DNA of 46,191 bases from Shimia sp. R9_2 (lineage in GTDB: Bacteria > Pseudomonadota > Alphaproteobacteria > Rhodobacterales > Rhodobacteraceae): contig NZ_JAGHRO010000014.1 of NCBI RefSeq assembly GCF_017743735.1, forward strand, positions 1 to 46,191. The letters run 5' to 3'. Shown one piece after another: positions 42,580-46,191 of this stretch. Within the stretch, counting starts at the first letter, position 1; each line of letters begins with the position of its first letter. The notes under the pieces were generated by a model that did not search any database, was not told the DNA's origin, and saw only the letters and a program-made list of their open reading frames with translations. The position numbers and the translations under genes were made by a program.

Positions 42580-43485
42580 TTGATAAGTTCAAAAGACACA
42601 TCGCAGCTCCCAGAGCGTGACACGCAAAAAACACAACAAAGTAAAAAGCTTAGCTTTCTAAAGCGCCTGCGTGAAAAATACTCAGAGCTTCCAGGCAGCG
42701 AACAGAAGATTGCTGATATTATTCTGGATACCCCAAGTGATATCGCAACCTATTCAGCAACCGAATTGGCGGAACGCGCTGGCGGTTCCAAAGCGGCGAT
42801 CACGCGTTTGATTCAGCGCCTTGGGTATGAAAATTACGAAAGTGCCCGGCGTGACGTACGCGATTCTCAGGCGTGGGGATCGCCCGTCTCACTGGCACGA
42901 CGGCAAGATGAAGATGGGGATTTCGCAAGCCGGTTGCGCAGCCAAATTGATCAGGACATAGGCTGTATACACGACGCATTTGGTGACCTGACGGAAGAGG
43001 ATGCAACTGAGATCAGCGACGCTTTGATCCAAGCGAGGAAAGTTTGGATCATTGGATACCGCAGCAATCAATTCCTAGCGGGCTACTTTCGCTGGCAATT
43101 GATTCAGGCAAGGCCAGACGTGCACTTGCTGCCAAAGGCGGGTGAGACACTTGGGGAGTCTTTGGCCGACATTGGAAAAAAGGATCTGCTGGTCGTGATG
43201 GGATTGCGCCGGCGCACGCCCCTTATTGACACCGTTCTAAACTGGTCGGAGCGCAATAAGGTGCGCAGTTTTCTGATTACGGATCCAACCTCTCGCGCCA
43301 CTGGCTCACCGACATGGACGCACCGCTGTGATGTGCGCGGTCGGGAGGTGTTGGATCGCTACCAAGGAGTCATGTCGCTTCTGCACTTTTTTAGCATGTC
43401 TGTCTTGGATCGTGCGGGGGCGCAGGGACGAAAGCGTTTAACACAACTTGAGGAAATTCATGGCGATCTCGACCAGTTTGTCTGA
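42580..43485 (+). CDS. RpiR/MurR-family regulator with SIS domain
   Basis: This is about 300 residues. AAGGAGG abuts the ATG at 42574 with no spacer, whereas the TTG two codons later (42580) has the ideal 6-base spacing, so the TTG is the likely start. The HTH_6 domain shows YSELPGSEQKIADIILDTPS, TYSATELAERAGGSKAAITR and LIQRLGYENYE. The SIS domain shows KVWIIGYRSNQFLAGYFRWQ and DLLVVMGLRRRTPLIDTVLN. RpiR proteins respond to sugar phosphates or, in roseobacters, to ectoine- or amino-acid-derived effectors. No target operon is adjacent except the ureohydrolase remnant on the other strand. Confidence 0.85.
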   Translation: MISSKDTSQLPERDTQKTQQSKKLSFLKRLREKYSELPGSEQKIADIILDTPSDIATYSATELAERAGGSKAAITRLIQRLGYENYESARRDVRDSQAWGSPVSLARRQDEDGDFASRLRSQIDQDIGCIHDAFGDLTEEDATEISDALIQARKVWIIGYRSNQFLAGYFRWQLIQARPDVHLLPKAGETLGESLADIGKKDLLVVMGLRRRTPLIDTVLNWSERNKVRSFLITDPTSRATGSPTWTHRCDVRGREVLDRYQGVMSLLHFFSMSVLDRAGAQGRKRLTQLEEIHGDLDQFV

Positions 43486-43681
43486 GGCCTCCAACGGAGC
43501 GCTGATGAGCCGGTCGGATGCGGTGGGTCGCCTCTGGATGCTGTTGAAATAGAAGAGAAAAACGATTGCATGTTGGGTGTCGTGGCAAGCGTTGCTTTGG
43601 TCGATCTACTGAACAAAGAGACTATTAGCCACCATTCCCGGCGTGTGATTGGAAATTTAAATGTGTCTCTAGGGGCACAAC
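43486..43681. other. Intergenic spacer before the autotransporter gene
   Basis: No gene is seen in these 196 bp. AGGGGCAC, which could serve as ribosome-binding site, precedes the ATG at 43682. Confidence 0.3.
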
Positions 43682-45526
43682 ATGGGGAACAGAATGCGTA
43701 TTGCGGCAAGTGTAATGTCAATGGCTCTCTCCGGAGTGGCCTTTCCAGGGTTTGCAGACGAGTTTACCGTCACCGGGTCAACCACCGTCACCAATGGCGG
43801 TAATACCATTGATGGCGATGACACTCTTACAGTCGATGATGGGGCTTCCATTGTGACCGCCGGAAGTTCAGCGATTGTCACGACTGGTGACAATAACATC
43901 ATTATTAACCGAGGGCTGGTCTCCAGCGACGTGAACGCCGTTGATCCCAATGGGGACGACATCACCATCACAATCGTCAACCACGGCACGATCAGAAGCA
44001 ATGCAGATGCGATCGATGTCCAGAACGACGACTCTGTCGATATCACAAACTACGGCACAATCTCCGCCCGGACCTACCCCATCGATGTGTTCAATAGCCC
44101 CTCGGTTGTCGTGCGCAACTTTGGCACCATTCTCAACGATGAGACCTCTTCTGCGCGGCACGTCCTGGACTTGGACGGCGACAACAGCGCTGGTAGCTCA
44201 GCCTATGTCTATAACGCCGGAACGCTCACAAACGGTGCCGTCGATGCGGCTATATATCTGCGAGATTTCGATGAAGTTGCTGTGGTCAACAGCGGCACGC
44301 TTACCCGCGTGGGCACACCTACAAACAATCAGGGTCTCATCGAAGTGGTTGATGCTGCGGATGGGCTGACACTACACAACTCGGGCAGGATTTTGGCGCT
44401 GGGAGGCGGTGTCGCGCTCGAATTGGTAAACGATGGTCGGTCAGACATCTATTTTCATGATGGATCGGTGATCAGCGGCTCCACCTATTTTAATGGAAGG
44501 ATCGAAGAGGCGCATTTACACTTCGGCACAGGAGTGTCTGGCCGCTACCAATTTGGCGGGTTCTCCAGCACAGGCTTCGTAAGCACCCCCGGAAACCAAC
44601 CGGGTGATCTGGCCTCGATTGACGTGGAAAACGGTGTTTACGTGATCGACGGTGACTATCTGAATGTTGTCGATCTGAGCCTGAAAAATGCGACCACCCG
44701 AAATCTGGTGGGTCTGCTGGAAGGATTGCAGCATGGAGGGGTGTCCGCTGGGCGCGGCAGCACCAGCTCCGAAAGTACCGCTGACAATGGGAAATGGTTT
44801 AGCGCCTTTGGGTATCATACCGACGGTTCCGCAACAGAATTCTACCACGATTTCCGCGGAAACGGTGTTGGCGTTCAGCAAGGTGGCCAACTGAGCAATG
44901 GTTTGGACTACTATCTGGGCGTCACGGCGTCGGATATCGAAAGCGACGCGGACGTTGGTTTTGACAGCACCGGTTACGGTGTGATCGCGGGCATCGCTCA
45001 GACAAACACATCCGGGATCGGCTGGAGCCTTGATTTCGGTGTGATGCATCTGAATTCTGAGCGTACCATAAATGACACCATCGTTGCAGCCACAGGTTTG
45101 GACAGCGCAGAAGAGGATTATCTGGTTGGCTATATCTCCCCAGCTCTGCGGTTTCACAACAAGCTCAACTTCGGGGAGACCATTTCGCTTCGCTACGCAG
45201 CGATTGTGCAAGCGTCACAGGACTATGCATTTACCTCGACGACCCAGAGCGTTGGATCCTCTGTCGCGCACTATGTCTCCGCTGAGTTCGTGAAAGCAAC
45301 AGAGCTGAAAAACGGCATGATCCTCGACTACGGCTTCAATGTTGGATCCGTTAACAACAATGGCACGGATATTCGCGTCGACGGTTTCACCAGCGAAGCC
45401 AGAGGCCGCTCATGGGTCGAAGGAGAGGCGATGGTTGGTCTCACGATCGGCCAACTCCGCTCCGAGCTGCGTCGATCAAGTGAAGGTAGAACCGCACTGA
45501 GCTGTGATTGGCGGCGGACTTTCTAG
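43682..45526 (+). CDS. Autotransporter-like protein with beta-helix passenger
   Basis: This 614-residue protein has a signal peptide (MRIAASVMSMALSGVAFPGF then ADE); the inner ATG at 43694 is an alternative start. Residues about 30-270 form a right-handed beta-helix passenger with repeated N-x-GTI/GTL turns: NHGTIRSNADAIDV, NYGTISARTYPIDV, NFGTILND, NAGTLTNG, NSGTLTRVG. Residues about 385-600 look like the outer-membrane beta-barrel, from GKWFSAFGYHTDG through FGETISLRYAAIVQASQDY to EGEAMVGLTIGQLRSELR. The end RRSSEGRTALSCDWRRTF is arginine-rich. The final residue is F as in barrels, but this tail does not look like a last beta-strand. The barrel may have lost its true C-terminus. Confidence 0.75.
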   Translation: MGNRMRIAASVMSMALSGVAFPGFADEFTVTGSTTVTNGGNTIDGDDTLTVDDGASIVTAGSSAIVTTGDNNIIINRGLVSSDVNAVDPNGDDITITIVNHGTIRSNADAIDVQNDDSVDITNYGTISARTYPIDVFNSPSVVVRNFGTILNDETSSARHVLDLDGDNSAGSSAYVYNAGTLTNGAVDAAIYLRDFDEVAVVNSGTLTRVGTPTNNQGLIEVVDAADGLTLHNSGRILALGGGVALELVNDGRSDIYFHDGSVISGSTYFNGRIEEAHLHFGTGVSGRYQFGGFSSTGFVSTPGNQPGDLASIDVENGVYVIDGDYLNVVDLSLKNATTRNLVGLLEGLQHGGVSAGRGSTSSESTADNGKWFSAFGYHTDGSATEFYHDFRGNGVGVQQGGQLSNGLDYYLGVTASDIESDADVGFDSTGYGVIAGIAQTNTSGIGWSLDFGVMHLNSERTINDTIVAATGLDSAEEDYLVGYISPALRFHNKLNFGETISLRYAAIVQASQDYAFTSTTQSVGSSVAHYVSAEFVKATELKNGMILDYGFNVGSVNNNGTDIRVDGFTSEARGRSWVEGEAMVGLTIGQLRSELRRSSEGRTALSCDWRRTF

Positions 45527-46066
45527 CGTGACGACTTAGGGCTGTGATGTTGCGGGCTGGGCTGGAGGCCTCAAAGGCCGATTTGTTCGCAATGCTGTAG
45601 TGCGCTGCAGGCGTGGCGTACTGCTTCTTTCAGTTTCCGGCGTTTGCCTTAGGGTCGCGAGCGATTGAGAAGTTTAGACATTAAAGCGCAGTATCGGTTG
45701 TGTCGTACGATGAACTCATCGATGGCACATTATTCCAGATCGTGTCATCGCCAATCGAGTGATCGTTAACGCAACAACTCCATGCAATGCACCGCCTCCG
45801 AAATTTCCAATGCTACCGACTTGTTTCCCGAATTTTCCAAGGCAGACCCGCGCTTACCAGCTCGGTGTGTGTTCTAAGGCGACGGCTCGTAGCGCAAACA
45901 GACTTTCCGGATCCACTGCGCTTTATTTTTGACCAATCCGAAACCCTTTCATCTGCTTCGCGCTAAGTTAGATTCGCTGGCCACCACGTTTGCCAGGCGC
46001 GCTTCAAATTGCGGTGCGGCGGCGAGAACTTTCCCACCCCGCTCCAAAAACGTTGGGACTTGGGCG
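45527..46066. other. 540 bp without recognised genes
   Basis: Stops interrupt all frames. Bases 45707-45790 repeat, with divergence, the segment at about 148-225 near the left end. One minus-strand frame reads FGNKSVALEISEAVHCMELL, but I recognise no family. The right IS end follows at 46067. Confidence 0.4.
45707..45790 (+). repeat. Diverged direct repeat of about 148-225
   Basis: TCCAGATCGTGTCATCG and the CATCGATG block are shared with the left-end segment in the same orientation, with mismatches and a small gap elsewhere. The identity of the repeat is unknown; it could be a remnant of another element. Confidence 0.5.
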
Positions 46067-46191
46067 TGATCAGCCCCACCCAAGTGGTCCGGTTTGATTG
46101 TTAGTGCATGACTGGCCTCTGATCCATCGGGACGACGGTTTCCGGCGCTGGTGGGCGGTAACCCAGAGCACTATGCGGTCGTTTGGTGTTG
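46067..46191 (-). mobile_element. IS3-type insertion sequence end, inverted copy
   Basis: These 125 bases are the exact reverse complement of 3-127. The outer boundary TGATCAGCCCCACCC starts at 46067. The element runs out of the window on the right. Confidence 0.75.
46101..46191 (-). CDS. C-terminal fragment of IS3-type transposase, second copy
   Basis: This is the same frame as 1-93 on the opposite strand, with RPHSALGYRPPAPE and stop at 46101-46103. It is partial because the window ends inside the gene. Confidence 0.65.
   Translation of the reverse strand, partial: NTKRPHSALGYRPPAPETVVPMDQRPVMH

Noticed and set aside
1..46191. CRISPR arrays or a prophage.
   Set aside because: No regularly spaced short repeats and no phage structural genes were seen; recombinase pieces are isolated tails.

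Overview
The window looks like a piece of a marine alphaproteobacterial genome, most likely Rhodobacterales (roseobacter group). This rests on gene content: a BCCT betaine transporter, luciferase-type monooxygenase, alphaproteobacterial serine-recombinase tails, a TRAP-transporter remnant, and acrylate/3-hydroxypropionate-type catabolic genes. I could not run similarity searches, so the host call is an inference. Both ends finish in the same insertion-sequence end in inverted orientation (1-127 and 46067-46191). The window may therefore be a whole contig broken at a repeated IS.

Layout. (1) 322-4087, minus strand: a two-gene locus of unknown product. It encodes an asparagine-synthetase-like enzyme and an unusual acylphosphatase/ATP-grasp fusion. 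(2) 4198-5480: debris, with a serine-recombinase tail and a frameshifted VCBS/LamG surface-protein end. (3) 5483-10351, minus: a compact chemotaxis operon (soluble triple-PAS MCP, cheR, cheD, triple CheW) without cheA, cheY or cheB. An IS5-type element with a TA target duplication sits just upstream of it. (4) 11466-18107: small oxidoreductase/hydrolase genes (ABM, SnoaL, two alpha/beta hydrolases, DUF2255, SDR). Their neighbours are a frameshifted tetR with two intact palindromic operators and an AraC regulator. (5) 18250-19700: a gene graveyard of 3' ends (GST, TetR, serine recombinase, TRAP DctM).

(6) 19994-29643: a divergent catabolic locus controlled by a GntR/FCD repressor around a perfect ATGGTATACCAT palindrome. 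The plus-strand operon encodes a DUF1185 protein, alpha/beta hydrolase, flavin reductase, luciferase-like monooxygenase, aldehyde dehydrogenase, BCCT transporter and succinate-semialdehyde dehydrogenase. This is the enzyme set of the trigonelline (N-methylnicotinate) TgnABCDE ring-opening pathway or a close relative acting on another N-heteroaromatic betaine. (7) 29929-37251: a minus-strand operon (MmsA-type dehydrogenase, class III CoA-transferase, enoyl-CoA hydratase, 3-hydroxyisobutyryl-CoA hydrolase family, GMC dehydrogenase) with a divergent LysR gene. Together these can carry acrylate through 3-hydroxypropionate and malonate semialdehyde to acetyl-CoA.

(8) 37634-42132: signalling pair, a GGDEF-EAL c-di-GMP enzyme followed by a hybrid histidine kinase with a CxxCH heme-type motif in its sensor domain. 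(9) 42190-46066: a ureohydrolase remnant, an RpiR-type regulator and a passenger-barrel autotransporter with an abnormal C-terminus. About 540 bp without recognisable genes then leads to the right IS end.

The two catabolic operons suggest growth on phytoplankton or coral metabolites. The least understood part is the acylphosphatase/ATP-grasp plus asparagine-synthetase pair at the left end.
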